Of a stretch of 64,000 bases of DNA, positions 41,694-50,200 are shown piece by piece. The notes below the pieces were generated by a model. That model worked only from the letters and a program-made list of their open reading frames with translations. It was not told the origin of the DNA and ran no database searches. How positions within the stretch are numbered: the stretch's first letter is position 1; the number at the start of each line of letters is the position of its first letter. The DNA is taken from the NCBI GenBank assembly GCA_964642855.1, contig CAZXSK010000002.1, positions 1 to 64,000 of the forward strand, written 5' to 3'. This DNA comes from CAZXSK01 sp964642855 (lineage in GTDB: Bacteria > Planctomycetota > Phycisphaerae > SM23-33). The position numbers and the translations under genes were made by a program.

Positions 41694-43694
41694 ATGTCAG
41701 ACGTTACCCCCGAAATGTGTGAAGTCCTTGGCGGACTTCAGCAGAGCGACCGATCCTCCCCCCTGCCCGGCGCCACCGGCTACGTATCGACCGACGAGGG
41801 CGACGGCATGGCGTGGGAGATCCCTGCCGGCACGCTGAGACGAGACTCGTGGATCACCTTCGACGCACTCCTGGAAGGCCACACCGTTACGGTCTTCCGC
41901 ATCTACCTGCGGGAAGGGGTAGACGGCCCGGCGCTGCAGGTACTCTGGGGCTACCTCAACCAGTGCCAGGCCCGCGTCCGGCTGCCCGCAACGCTGTGCG
42001 ACAACGACCGCTGGCTGATCGGGCGCGAGGGAGGCTGGATCAAGGTCTGCTGTTTCGGCCGGCGGGTCGATCCCGAGCGCGTCACGCGCATCGAGCTGCG
42101 CGTCGACCGCAAGGCCGAGGGCGACGCCCGCTGGTGGCAGACGGCGCTTGCAATCACTGGCACCGAACCGGAGACGCTCGACGACCCGCTCCTGCCGGCC
42201 GGTGCGCTGGTCGACGAGCTCGGACAGTGCGCCCTGCACGACTGGCCGGGCAAGACGAAATCTGTTGACGAAATGACCGCACGCCTGACTGCCACGCGCA
42301 ACCGGGCGAAGGACCAGTGCTGGCCTGAGTCGATGGGCTCCTGGGGCGGGTGGCGCGAGAAGCAATTCGACCCGACGGGCTTCTTCCGGACCCACCACGA
42401 CGGGCGCCGGTGGTGGCTGGTCGATCCCGACGGGCTGGCGTTCTGGTCGGCCGGGCTGGACTGCACCGCGCTGCGCGGCTCGGCGAATATCGAAGGCATC
42501 GAGAAGGCGCTGGCGTGGCTGCCCGACAGCGACGACTTCGCCGACGCCCACAGGCCGCCCCAGCAGCGGCGGAACAAGGCGTTCTCCTATGTCACGGCGA
42601 ACCTGATTCGCGCGTTCGGCCCGGAGGACTACAAGCACGCGTGGGACACCGTCACCGCGTCACTGCTGCGCAAGTGGGGGTTCAACACGGTCGGCAACTG
42701 GAGCGACCTGGACTTCGCCCGGCAGTCCGGCATTCCCTACGTTCGCCCGATGCGAGGGTGGCGATCCGGCACCCAGCAGATCTTCCGCGATTTCCCCGAC
42801 GTCTTCGACCCGACCTTCGACGACGACGCAGCCGAGTTTGCCGAGCAGCTTCGCGACACGGCCGACGACCCGGCCTTGATCGGTTATTTCCTCATGAACG
42901 AGCCCAAGTGGGGCTTCGCGACCGAAGTCCCGGCCGAGGGAATGCTCTACGTGACCGAGCGATGCCACACGCGCGATGCGCTGTCGAAGTGGCTTGCGGG
43001 CAAGTACGGCTCGGACACAGGCCTGGCCGAGGCATGGGGTATGGATGTCACCTTCCGGAAGGTCGCGGAGGGACGGTGGAAGGACCGTGTCTCCGCCGCG
43101 GCCGAAACCGACCTCGCCGAGTTCTCGACCGTGATGGTCGATCGGCTGTTCGGGACCCTCTCGGCTGCCTGCCGCAAGGTGGACCCCCACCACCTGAACC
43201 TCGGCGCACGGTACTACATCATCCCGCCGGACTGGGCGCTGGCGGGCATGAACTACTTCGACGTGTTCAGCATCAACTGCTACCAGCTCCAGCCGCCCGC
43301 CGAGGAACTGGCGATCGTCTCGGAGAAGCTCGCCCGGCCTATGCTGATCGGCGAATGGCATTTCGGCGCGGTGGACGTGGGCCTGCCCGCCTCGGGGATC
43401 TGCCGGGTCGCCGACCAGCGCCATCGTGGCTTGGCGTATCGGCGATACGTCGAGCTGGCGGCCGCTGTTCCCTCGCTGGTTGGCACGCATTACTTCCAAC
43501 TCTACGATCAGTCGATGCTCGGCCGCTTCGATGGCGAGAATTACAACATCGGCATGCTGGACGTCTGCGGGAAGGAATACGAGCCCCTCGCCGGAGCTGC
43601 GCGGGAAACGCACGAGCGTCTGTACCGAGTCGCGGCGGGCATCGAGGCGCCCTTCGACACCGAGGTGGACTACCGCAGCAGACTGTTCTACTGA
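41694..43694 (+). CDS. Clan GH-A glycoside hydrolase (beta-agarase/GH50-like)
   Basis: 666 residues. An N-terminal beta-rich carbohydrate-binding-like part (~1-200) leads to a TIM barrel. GFFRTHHDGRRWWLVDPDGL opens the barrel much as in agarase-like families. The acid/base is Glu403 in GYFLMNEPKWGF, and the nucleophile is probably Glu554 in PMLIGEWHFGAVD. No signal peptide is seen, so it may act in the cytoplasm on imported oligosaccharides. GH50 is my best guess; GH42 or GH5-like families are alternatives. The ATG at 41694 has AAGGAG ten bases upstream. Its neighbours are arabinose genes. Confidence 0.7.
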   Translation: MSDVTPEMCEVLGGLQQSDRSSPLPGATGYVSTDEGDGMAWEIPAGTLRRDSWITFDALLEGHTVTVFRIYLREGVDGPALQVLWGYLNQCQARVRLPATLCDNDRWLIGREGGWIKVCCFGRRVDPERVTRIELRVDRKAEGDARWWQTALAITGTEPETLDDPLLPAGALVDELGQCALHDWPGKTKSVDEMTARLTATRNRAKDQCWPESMGSWGGWREKQFDPTGFFRTHHDGRRWWLVDPDGLAFWSAGLDCTALRGSANIEGIEKALAWLPDSDDFADAHRPPQQRRNKAFSYVTANLIRAFGPEDYKHAWDTVTASLLRKWGFNTVGNWSDLDFARQSGIPYVRPMRGWRSGTQQIFRDFPDVFDPTFDDDAAEFAEQLRDTADDPALIGYFLMNEPKWGFATEVPAEGMLYVTERCHTRDALSKWLAGKYGSDTGLAEAWGMDVTFRKVAEGRWKDRVSAAAETDLAEFSTVMVDRLFGTLSAACRKVDPHHLNLGARYYIIPPDWALAGMNYFDVFSINCYQLQPPAEELAIVSEKLARPMLIGEWHFGAVDVGLPASGICRVADQRHRGLAYRRYVELAAAVPSLVGTHYFQLYDQSMLGRFDGENYNIGMLDVCGKEYEPLAGAARETHERLYRVAAGIEAPFDTEVDYRSRLFY

Positions 43695-44203
43695 TCGAGA
43701 GGCCGGTGGAATGCGAAAGGCGACCACAGGGCGATCAGAAGCATGTCGCGGGAAATTCCCGGATCGGCCCGGGATTGACGGTATAGTTCTCCCAGCGGAG
43801 CTTATTCGCGGTCAGTATCGGGCATGCATGCCTTTCAGAGGGCGGCTCGGTATCGCGCAAAGCAATTGCGTGCGCAAAAAGCGTCCCGAGCGGACAGGGG
43901 GAGGCCACTCGGGACTGGTGGCGTTGGGGACGTCTCCCCTTCGCATCTGGTAATATACACCGAGTCGCCCTCGATGCCAGCGCAAACCCAAAATCGCAGT
44001 CAGTCACTCCTAATTCACTGCGTCACCAGTAGCTTCCGACGCAAATCCATTGAGATCAGGCATTAATACCGCGCGGCCGGCGAGTGGACACTTGCCACGC
44101 AGTACACGCCTTCTCTCTTGGCCGTCGTCCCCCCGCCCGACGGCGGGAACGTTTCTCTCCCGCGGTTCGATGGAAAGGGTGGCCCTGAAAGGGGAAATGA
44201 ACC
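43695..44203. other. Intergenic region, no supported gene
   Basis: 509 nt between the glycoside hydrolase and msrB. A 90-codon frame on the minus strand (43735-44007) has no ribosome-binding site or recognisable family. The region is less GC-rich than its surroundings, and I see no RNA gene or repeat. Confidence 0.5.
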
Positions 44204-44788
44204 ATGTACCGAATACTTCAGATCGCCGGGATGCTCCTTGCAGCCGGGTCGCTGGTAGTCTGGACCGCGGGCGGCTGTGACAGCAGGCCCGAGAACATCC
44301 GGCAGCGAATCCGACACACCGAAAACACCGACGGGAACGCCGACATGGAAAAGATCGAGAAATCCGAGAGCCAGTGGAAGGCCGAGCTCACCGAGGAAGA
44401 GTTCCGCGTACTCCGCGAGAAAGGCACCGAGCGTGCTTTCACCGGGAAGTACTGGGACAACAAGCAGGAAGGCGTGTATGCCTGCGCCGGGTGCGGGCTC
44501 GAACTGTTCCACTCGAAGGCGAAGTTCCGCTCGGGCACAGGCTGGCCGAGCTTCTACCAGCCCATCGACGCCGACCACGTGGCTACGCGCGAAGACCGAA
44601 GCATGTTCAGCGTGCGGACCGAAGCCGTCTGCGCCCGGTGCGAGGGTCACCTCGGTCACGTCTTCGACGATGGTCCCGAGCCCACCGGCCTGCGGTACTG
44701 CATCAACTCGGTATCCCTGGACTTCCAGCCGGTGGAAACAGAACAGGACGCTGCAGCGGACAACCAGGCCGAAAGCACCGGCCGGTGA
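44204..44788 (+). CDS. msrB: Peptide-methionine (R)-S-oxide reductase, predicted lipoprotein
   Basis: Reduces R-methionine sulfoxide in proteins. 194 residues: a lipoprotein signal (MLLAAGSLVVWTAGGC, Cys25 lipidated), a linker of ~25 residues, then the MsrB domain. The zinc cysteines are in YACAGCGLELF and CARCEGHLGHVF, the substrate site is SGTGWPSFYQPI, and the catalytic Cys is in GLRYCINSVSLDF. Lipid anchoring implies repair of envelope proteins after oxidative damage. AAAGGGGAAATGAACC precedes the ATG. A strong hairpin follows six bases after the stop. Confidence 0.94.
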   Translation: MYRILQIAGMLLAAGSLVVWTAGGCDSRPENIRQRIRHTENTDGNADMEKIEKSESQWKAELTEEEFRVLREKGTERAFTGKYWDNKQEGVYACAGCGLELFHSKAKFRSGTGWPSFYQPIDADHVATREDRSMFSVRTEAVCARCEGHLGHVFDDGPEPTGLRYCINSVSLDFQPVETEQDAAADNQAESTGR

Positions 44789-44793
44789 ACAAA

Positions 44794-44827
44794 ACGGCCC
44801 GGGTCGCGGAAAATGCGCCCGGGCCGT
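44794..44827. terminator. Bidirectional terminator-like hairpin after msrB
   Basis: ACGGCCCGGG and CCCGGGCCGT form a perfect 10-bp stem with a 14-nt loop between the stops of msrB (44788) and the minus-strand chemoreceptor fragment (44846). A run of A residues before it would give U residues on the minus-strand transcript, so it fits termination in that direction best. Confidence 0.6.
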
Positions 44828-44845
44828 CGTCCTCCGGCAAACAGC

Positions 44846-45475
44846 TCAGAACCGGCTGAGTGTCTCGTCCTGCTCACTCTCATCGAGCGGAAGGACGTGT
44901 TCCGGGCTTGGAGCCTGAGTCTTCCCTGGGGCGGATCCACTTGTTGGACGGCCATCGCGCTTCGATCGCGAGGGCCTGAACGTTCTGGCGACTTGATCCG
45001 CGCTGTGCGCTTCAGAGGGGACATCGGCCTGCGGTTCAACGGTGGCTGACCTGTCCGCGCCTCCTCTCGCCAGCTTCGTCAGGTCATCGATCAGCGCCAT
45101 GAGTTCCTCTGCCTGGGTCGCCAGTTGCTGGGCGCCCGCGGCAGACTGTTCGGCCGAGGCAGCGTTGGACTGCGTGACGGTGTCCATCTGCGCCACGGCC
45201 TGGTTGATCTGCTCGATGCCCTCTGCCTGCTGGCTGGAGGCTTCACTCACCCCGTCGATCACGCGGGACTGCTCTTCGCTGGCCGCGGCCAGTTCCGCTA
45301 CTACCGTCGTAACGCTCTCGATGCTCTCGCCGATGGTCTTCAGGTCGGCGGTGACTTCCTCGGTCACGTCCACGCCGTCGGTGGCGTTCTTCATGGCTGT
45401 TTCGATCATGTCAGCCGTGTTGCGTGCCGCCTCGGCGGAAGAATCGGCCGCGGCTGCCGAGGAACTGAACCTCAT
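44846..45475 (-). pseudogene. C-terminal fragment of a methyl-accepting chemotaxis protein
   Basis: Only the second half of a chemoreceptor signalling coiled coil is encoded: SSAEAARNTADMIETAMKN is the descending helix just after the hairpin tip, followed by AELAAASEEQSRVIDGVSEA, MDTVTQSNAASAEQSAAGAQ and a linker ending DESEQDETLSRF, which resembles a CheR/CheB-docking tail. The sensor, membrane helices, HAMP and ascending helix are missing. Coding similarity stops abruptly near 45440-45460, where a second receptor fragment begins on the other strand. It is either a rearranged remnant or an assembly chimera; the start shown is only the first Met in frame. Confidence 0.7.
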
Positions 45476-45668
45476 GGTCGTTCAGCTCGGCGTGCTGGTG
45501 GAAGGCGCCAAGGCGGGCCAGCAGGATCTGTCGTTCCAGGCGGATCGGACCGCTGCCCCCAGGGCGGCCAAGCCGAAAGCCCAGCCGGCACCGAAGAAGA
45601 CCGAAGATCCTGGAAATTCCGACGCGAGGCAAGAGGCTGACCGTCAGGAGGAGACGGCCAGGTTCTAA
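45426..45668 (+). pseudogene. 3' fragment of a second chemotaxis receptor, opposite strand
   Basis: From about 45426 the plus strand reads AASAEESAAAAEELN then MVVQLGVLVEG, the last helix of a receptor signalling domain, and continues through an Ala/Lys/Pro-rich linker to QEETARF and a stop at 45668. The end resembles that of the minus-strand fragment (ETLSRF). Upstream of the junction the frame is only antisense of the other receptor. The two fragments overlap in a short inverted repeat (CCTCGGC at 45430-45436, GCCGAGG at 45456-45462). Confidence 0.6.
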
Positions 45669-45697
45669 AGCCCCACCTGCCGTCCCGCACCCTAACC

Positions 45698-45737
45698 GAA
45701 AGGCCCGTTGGCGACCGAGTCGTCGGCGGGCCTTTTC
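45698..45737 (+). terminator. Rho-independent terminator after the plus-strand receptor fragment
   Basis: AAAGGCCCG and CGGGCCTTT form a 9-bp stem around a 19-nt loop, followed by TTTTCTCC, 30 nt past the stop at 45668. The preserved terminator fits the fragment being the true 3' end of a gene. Confidence 0.7.
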
Positions 45738-45762
45738 TCCGGGTGCCGGCTGGCCGGTTTTC

Positions 45763-46059
45763 TCACACCCGCCGCCAGGTCAGACCGTCGCGGTAGTCCT
45801 CCTCGCCGCGAAAGAAACCCGCGAACACCTCCATCGCTTCGTCCAGCCCGACCGGGTTGCTGGTCATCGGTTCCCCCCCGCCCGGACGCACCGTCAGCCG
45901 AAGCCGCCCGTCACGCAGCCGGTAAGCGGTCAGCTCCGAGCTGCCGTCAGTCAGCGACGCGCCCACCACCATCGACGGCGCCAGGTCTTCCAGCGCCTGG
46001 CGGACGCGATCGAAATCCACGTCGTAGTTGAGATAGTCGTCCCCAATCCGTAAGTCCAT
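45763..46059 (-). CDS. Unknown 98-residue protein, third gene of NTase/XRE module
   Basis: Not recognised. Begins MDLRIGDDYLNYDVDFDRVR and is acidic with a beta-rich middle (SELTAYRLRDGRLRLTVRPG) and the end GLTWRRV; no signal peptide or membrane helix. The ATG at 46059 has GGGAG ten bases ahead; a GTG two codons earlier is possible. It starts 23 nt after the XRE gene stops and shares its strand, so it belongs to the same transcript as the nucleotidyltransferase and XRE genes. It could be an accessory or immunity component, but that is conjecture. Confidence 0.6.
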   Translation of the reverse strand: MDLRIGDDYLNYDVDFDRVRQALEDLAPSMVVGASLTDGSSELTAYRLRDGRLRLTVRPGGGEPMTSNPVGLDEAMEVFAGFFRGEEDYRDGLTWRRV

Positions 46060-46082
46060 CCGCACCGTCTCCCGCTGTTGCG

Positions 46083-46544
46083 CTATCCAGCTGCACGGGC
46101 AGGCCCGCCGGTGGGCAGGTCGTCGCTCAGTTCGGCCGTGGCGCGGAACCGCACCCCGAGCACCTCCAGCACCTTCCCCGCACGCTGCAGCGAAACGCCG
46201 TGATACTCGTTGCGCTCGTCGCGCGAAACCTGCGATTCGTGCACGCCCAGCCTCTCGGCCAGCTCCCGCTGGGTCATGCCCCGCGCGATCCTGGCAGAGA
46301 CCAGCAACTGCCCGATGTGCTCGACGTCGCTGAGCTGGCCCAACTCGCCCCGCCGGAGGCGCTCGTAGGCTTCCACCTCCTCAGCCAGTTGCGCGCGGAA
46401 CGATTCCAGCGGATCCATCAGGCGGTCGATCTCCCCGGCCTGCATGCCGGACGCCGCCAATTGGCTGCGCTGCCTGGCGAGAAGATCCTTCTCGGTTTCC
46501 AGCTTCTCCACGGCCCGGCGGTATTCCGATTCGCTGCGAATCAC
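46083..46544 (-). CDS. XRE-family helix-turn-helix protein
   Basis: 153 residues. Residues ~5-65 are a predicted coiled coil (YRRAVEKLETEKDLLARQRS, ESFRAQLAEEVEAYERLRRG). Residues ~76-130 are a Cro/C1 HTH: LLVSARIARGMTQRELAERL then VHESQVSRDERNEY. The layout matches antitoxin-like XRE proteins that pair with a toxin by the N-terminal helix and autoregulate. A GTG at 46544 with GAGGTGAGG just upstream is taken as the start; a TTG at 46565 would overlap the previous gene. It begins five bases after the nucleotidyltransferase stop. The palindrome at 47131 is a candidate operator. Confidence 0.75.
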   Translation of the reverse strand: MIRSESEYRRAVEKLETEKDLLARQRSQLAASGMQAGEIDRLMDPLESFRAQLAEEVEAYERLRRGELGQLSDVEHIGQLLVSARIARGMTQRELAERLGVHESQVSRDERNEYHGVSLQRAGKVLEVLGVRFRATAELSDDLPTGGPARAAG

Positions 46545-46548
46545 GGCC

Positions 46549-47097
46549 TCACCTCGAGATCTCAATGATGCCCTTCGCCACGCCGTCGCTGCGACGTCGC
46601 CGAAAGGCAGACGGAAACTCCAGCTCCAACCCGCGATCGTCGCGGATGCCGCAAAGCTGCCCCCAATGCGGGTACAGCTCCACGCGATAGACGTGCCACA
46701 TCGGCAACTGCTTCTTCGGATAACCCCGGTAGGGCTTGCGACTCTCGGGGTCCCACGTCCAGACCTTGTGGGGGTCCAGCAGGTTCAGCTTCCGCTGGAG
46801 CTCGCCCGAAGCCAGCTCGGCCATGCCGCACTGAAAGTAGCCGTCCACGTCGTTGGGGTGGTCCTTGTCTTCCACGAACGAACCATCCACGAAAATCCGC
46901 TCGATGCCCGACTGCCATAACTGCCCCGCCAACGTCTGCAGGTTGTCCACCAGCACCATCCGCCAGGCGGCGTCCCAGTCAGGATGATCGTCCGGCCCGG
47001 CTACCAGCATGCTCCGCCGCAACTCGTCCAGCGACAGGAGATAGTCGCCCGGCGGGAGCAGCCCTTCGTCCGTGAAGGCTGGCAGCAACGAATCCAT
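46549..47097 (-). CDS. Minimal-nucleotidyltransferase-like protein (DUF6932-like)
   Basis: 182 residues. RIFVDGSFVEDKDHPNDVDG carries the polymerase-beta-type nucleotidyltransferase motif: Gly72-Ser73, nine residues, then Asp83-x-Asp85. The N-terminal helix region has YLLSLDELRRSMLV; the C-terminal half has RVELYPHWGQLCGIRDDRGL and FPSAFRRRR. The size and motif fit the DUF6932/MNT group, some members of which are toxins or antitoxins in two-gene modules. It is first in a three-gene transcript ahead of an XRE regulator, which supports a toxin-antitoxin or defence-like role, not proven. No partner HEPN protein is present. Confidence 0.7.
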   Translation of the reverse strand: MDSLLPAFTDEGLLPPGDYLLSLDELRRSMLVAGPDDHPDWDAAWRMVLVDNLQTLAGQLWQSGIERIFVDGSFVEDKDHPNDVDGYFQCGMAELASGELQRKLNLLDPHKVWTWDPESRKPYRGYPKKQLPMWHVYRVELYPHWGQLCGIRDDRGLELEFPSAFRRRRSDGVAKGIIEISR

Positions 47098-47116
47098 CGG
47101 CTGAACCTCTGCTTCA

Positions 47117-47145
47117 AGTATACGTTTTCATGACTTTCAAGTCAA
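47117..47145 (-). promoter_or_regulatory. Strong sigma-70 promoter of the NTase/XRE module
   Basis: On the minus strand TTGACT (47140-47145) and TATACT (47117-47122) are separated by exactly 17 bases, near-consensus at both boxes. Transcription would begin near 47110, about 13 nt before the first ATG, leaving a very short leader that still holds AGAGG. The segment is markedly AT-rich in a GC-rich window. Confidence 0.7.
47131..47144. promoter_or_regulatory. Operator-like palindrome inside the NTase/XRE promoter
   Basis: TGACTTTCAAGTCA is an inverted repeat with perfect 6-bp arms and a 2-bp centre, lying between the -10 and -35 boxes and overlapping the -35. TCAAGTAT also occurs twice around it (from 47114 and from 47142). 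Binding there by the XRE protein would block RNA polymerase, i.e. autoregulation; this is inference. Confidence 0.5.
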
Positions 47146-47238
47146 GTATGACACTTTTGTAAAAGGTTCCAGGATCGCTTCCGGTCTCTTCGCCGAGCTC
47201 TGCCTTCGGATGCCCCGCCTTCGCCGGAGGCCAACGGG

Positions 47239-50200
47239 CTACTTTTCCGACTCGGTCACCACGCTGGCCATGTCGACGCGATAGCCCGCTCCGTCCGACT
47301 CGTCGCGGACGGCGAAGGTCAGCTTCGTCTCCGCCGAGAGATCCTCAACGGCTACGGGCACTTCCACGATATGCGTCTGGTTGTCCGCCGTGTAGGCCTT
47401 GGGCAGCGCGATCGTCTTCCCGCCGACGGTCACCACGCCCTCGCCCGGGGCGATGTCCTCGACCACCAGCCGAAGCCACGCCGACCGGGCGCCCGCCAGC
47501 GCGTCCTTGTCGATCTTCACTTTCGTGTCGAACGCCTCGCCGGGCCTGACCGTCTGCAGCACATCGGGGCTGAAATGCTGAACGCGACGGATCTCCGATT
47601 CGCCCTTGATCTCGCCCTTCAGCGGCAGCGAGACCTTGCACGCCGTGCGACCGTCGAGGCTGACCTTCAGCCTCACGCGACGATGGGACTCTTCCGTCGC
47701 CCGCCGAAGCTTCGTATTGAGCTTTTCGAACTTCACGCCGATCTCGTAGCTGGACTTGTCGACCTCGGTGCGGTCGATCCGCCCGCCGTCGAACGTGGTA
47801 CCGGCCGGGGCGTCGATGGCGATTTCCACGTCCCGCGGGCTGCGGTGGTCGTTGAACACGAAGACCACCATCGTCTTGCCGCCATCGTCGGGCATGGCGT
47901 TGGGGTCGGTTCCGTCGATGCTCGAAAGGCACCACACGTCCGGGTCGGTGGTGCGGGTCTCCACAAGCCTGCCCCGGAGGTCGCGCGTCAGGCCGAAGGC
48001 GATCTCCGTGGCCTTGGGGGTGTGGTTGTAGTGGATCATCGTGCGCGACTGGTACTTGTCGGGCACCGACCAGATCACGTGCAGCATGTCGCGCAGGTTG
48101 TAGGTCATCCGCCGGTATTCCTTCGCCCGGCGGGCCTTCTCGGGCGTGTCCACCGCGCCGCGGGCCGGGGCGTCGACCAGGTCGTTGGTCTCGGTGTTGT
48201 ACGAATGCAGCCACTTGTCGTAGCGCGTCTGCGCATAGGCGGTGAGCACCTCGTACGTCCCGGTCAGCGCGGTCGGGTCGCCCTGGTAATGGTGCTCGTG
48301 GATGCCGTCGATCGTCTCGATATTCCGGTCGATCGTGGGTTTGTACAGAATGTCCCACGCAGCCCAGTGGTCTTCGTTGTACCGGAAGCCCCACCCGCCG
48401 ATGACCCGCACGGCCGGGTAGGTGTCCTTGACGGCCTTGGAGATCGCGCCGAGCATCTGGTCGTACATCCAGCCATTGGCCCGGCCGGACCAGTAGCTGA
48501 ACGCCGACGGGTCATACACCTGCCACTTGCCCCCCACCTTCCGCCAGCGCAGGTGCGGGACCTCCACGCCGCGCTTCAGGTGCACCGGGCCGCCTTCCTT
48601 CGCCTTCGAAACGTCGTAGAACTTCAGGTTGTAGTTCACGCGGCTTCGCTCGGCCCAGTTGAGGTAGGGCTCGTTCCAGAACTCCAGCCTCGCGGGATAG
48701 CGATTGGCCTTGGCATTGCTTGCATACCTGCGCCCGAACCCCGCCAGGCGCTGCTTCCAGTCGCCGTGACCCAGAATCAGCGCCGGCTCGAACCGCTCGC
48801 CGAAACACTCGATGAAGAACGCCTCGGTCCGCCGCTGGTCGGTTTCCGGCTTGACCCCGCCGGCAAACAGCGCTGTCAACAGCCGGCGGTTGACCTTCAT
48901 GATCTCCGTGTGCGTCGCGTCCCTGGCGAGCTTTGCCGCTGCGGCGCGGAGATCCTTGTCGAGCTCGACGTCCTTCCAGAGCGTCGCGTCATACAGGTCG
49001 CGATTCCTCAACAGCCTCCCCAGCGAGCGCGAGAGGTCCTTGCTCCTGGGCACGCGCCGCTTGTCCTTGCGGTACCGCGCGAGAGTGCGCTCGGTGAACC
49101 GTTCATCCAGCAGGCCCACCACGTGCCTCGCAAGGGCGCTGTCGCCGCCCAGCACGGCCATTATCTTCCCCGCGTCGGCGATCTCGTCGGGGGAGATATT
49201 CAGGTGCATGTGATCGGGCACGCGCGGATAGCTCGGCGCGTAGAGGTGACGCTGGCAGCCGGGGCGGTATTGCTGCGGAATTTCCGGCGCATAGCCGCCG
49301 AACACGCCCGGCGGGACCACGTCGTGGCCGTTGACGCGCAGCAGGTTGCCCGTTGCCACGACGCGCGCAGGTTCGGTTGTCTGGGGGGGCAGGTTCACCA
49401 GGTCGATCGCTTCGATCGTGAAGTCCACCTTCCCGACGCCCAGCGAGTTCACCACGCCCAGGCCGATGTGCGAAATCTCCGAGAGATCCAGCACATAGTC
49501 CTCGTCCATGTGGTTGGTCGGCGAGACCCACTCCGCCTCGACGAAGTCCGACAGCCGCAGCACGATGTCGGTCTGCTTCTTCGCCAGCGGCAACGCGTCC
49601 TTGACGTAGTACCAGCTGCCGTCGGACTCCCGCAGCCAGACGCTGACGCCCACGTCGGTGCGGGCCCTGGGGGTGCGGGCGGTCAGCCGCAGGCCGTCGT
49701 ATTTGCGCAGGTCGCGGACCTTCGCGAACTCGTGGATCGCCAGGCGGACGTGATTCCAGTTCACGCGCTGGGTGCCCATGTCCAGCTGCATCGCCAGGCC
49801 GTTGTCCCAACTGCCCATGTTCCACCGGCCTCTGCGGACGGGCAGGTTGAGATACCCCCCCGCCTTGCCCTTCGTGGCCTTGCCGTCCAGCTTCGCGGTG
49901 AAGGTGCCCTTGACCGACCGGGCGGGCCCCTGCGATTTGGGCATGATCTTCCAGAAGCGGATGGGCACTTCCCCGTCGTCGCTGGGCACCCGCCTGAGCT
50001 TGCCGAGGTCGAGGTTCACGTCGACCTTCAGCGTCTGGGTCTTGCCGTCCTTCGGCACCCAGCGGTCGGGCTTGACGGTCACCACCATCGTCCCGGAGAT
50101 GCCCTCGTCGGTGGTCTTGACAGCCGATGCGTCCACCTCGTGGGTCGCCTGGTTGTACTCGGGCGTCTTGCCGGTTCCCGCCTGCCACTTGCCCGCCACC

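Noticed and set aside
43735..44007. 90-codon frame on the minus strand in the msrB upstream region
   Set aside because: No Shine-Dalgarno and no recognisable family; irregular composition. Could be real, but unsupported.
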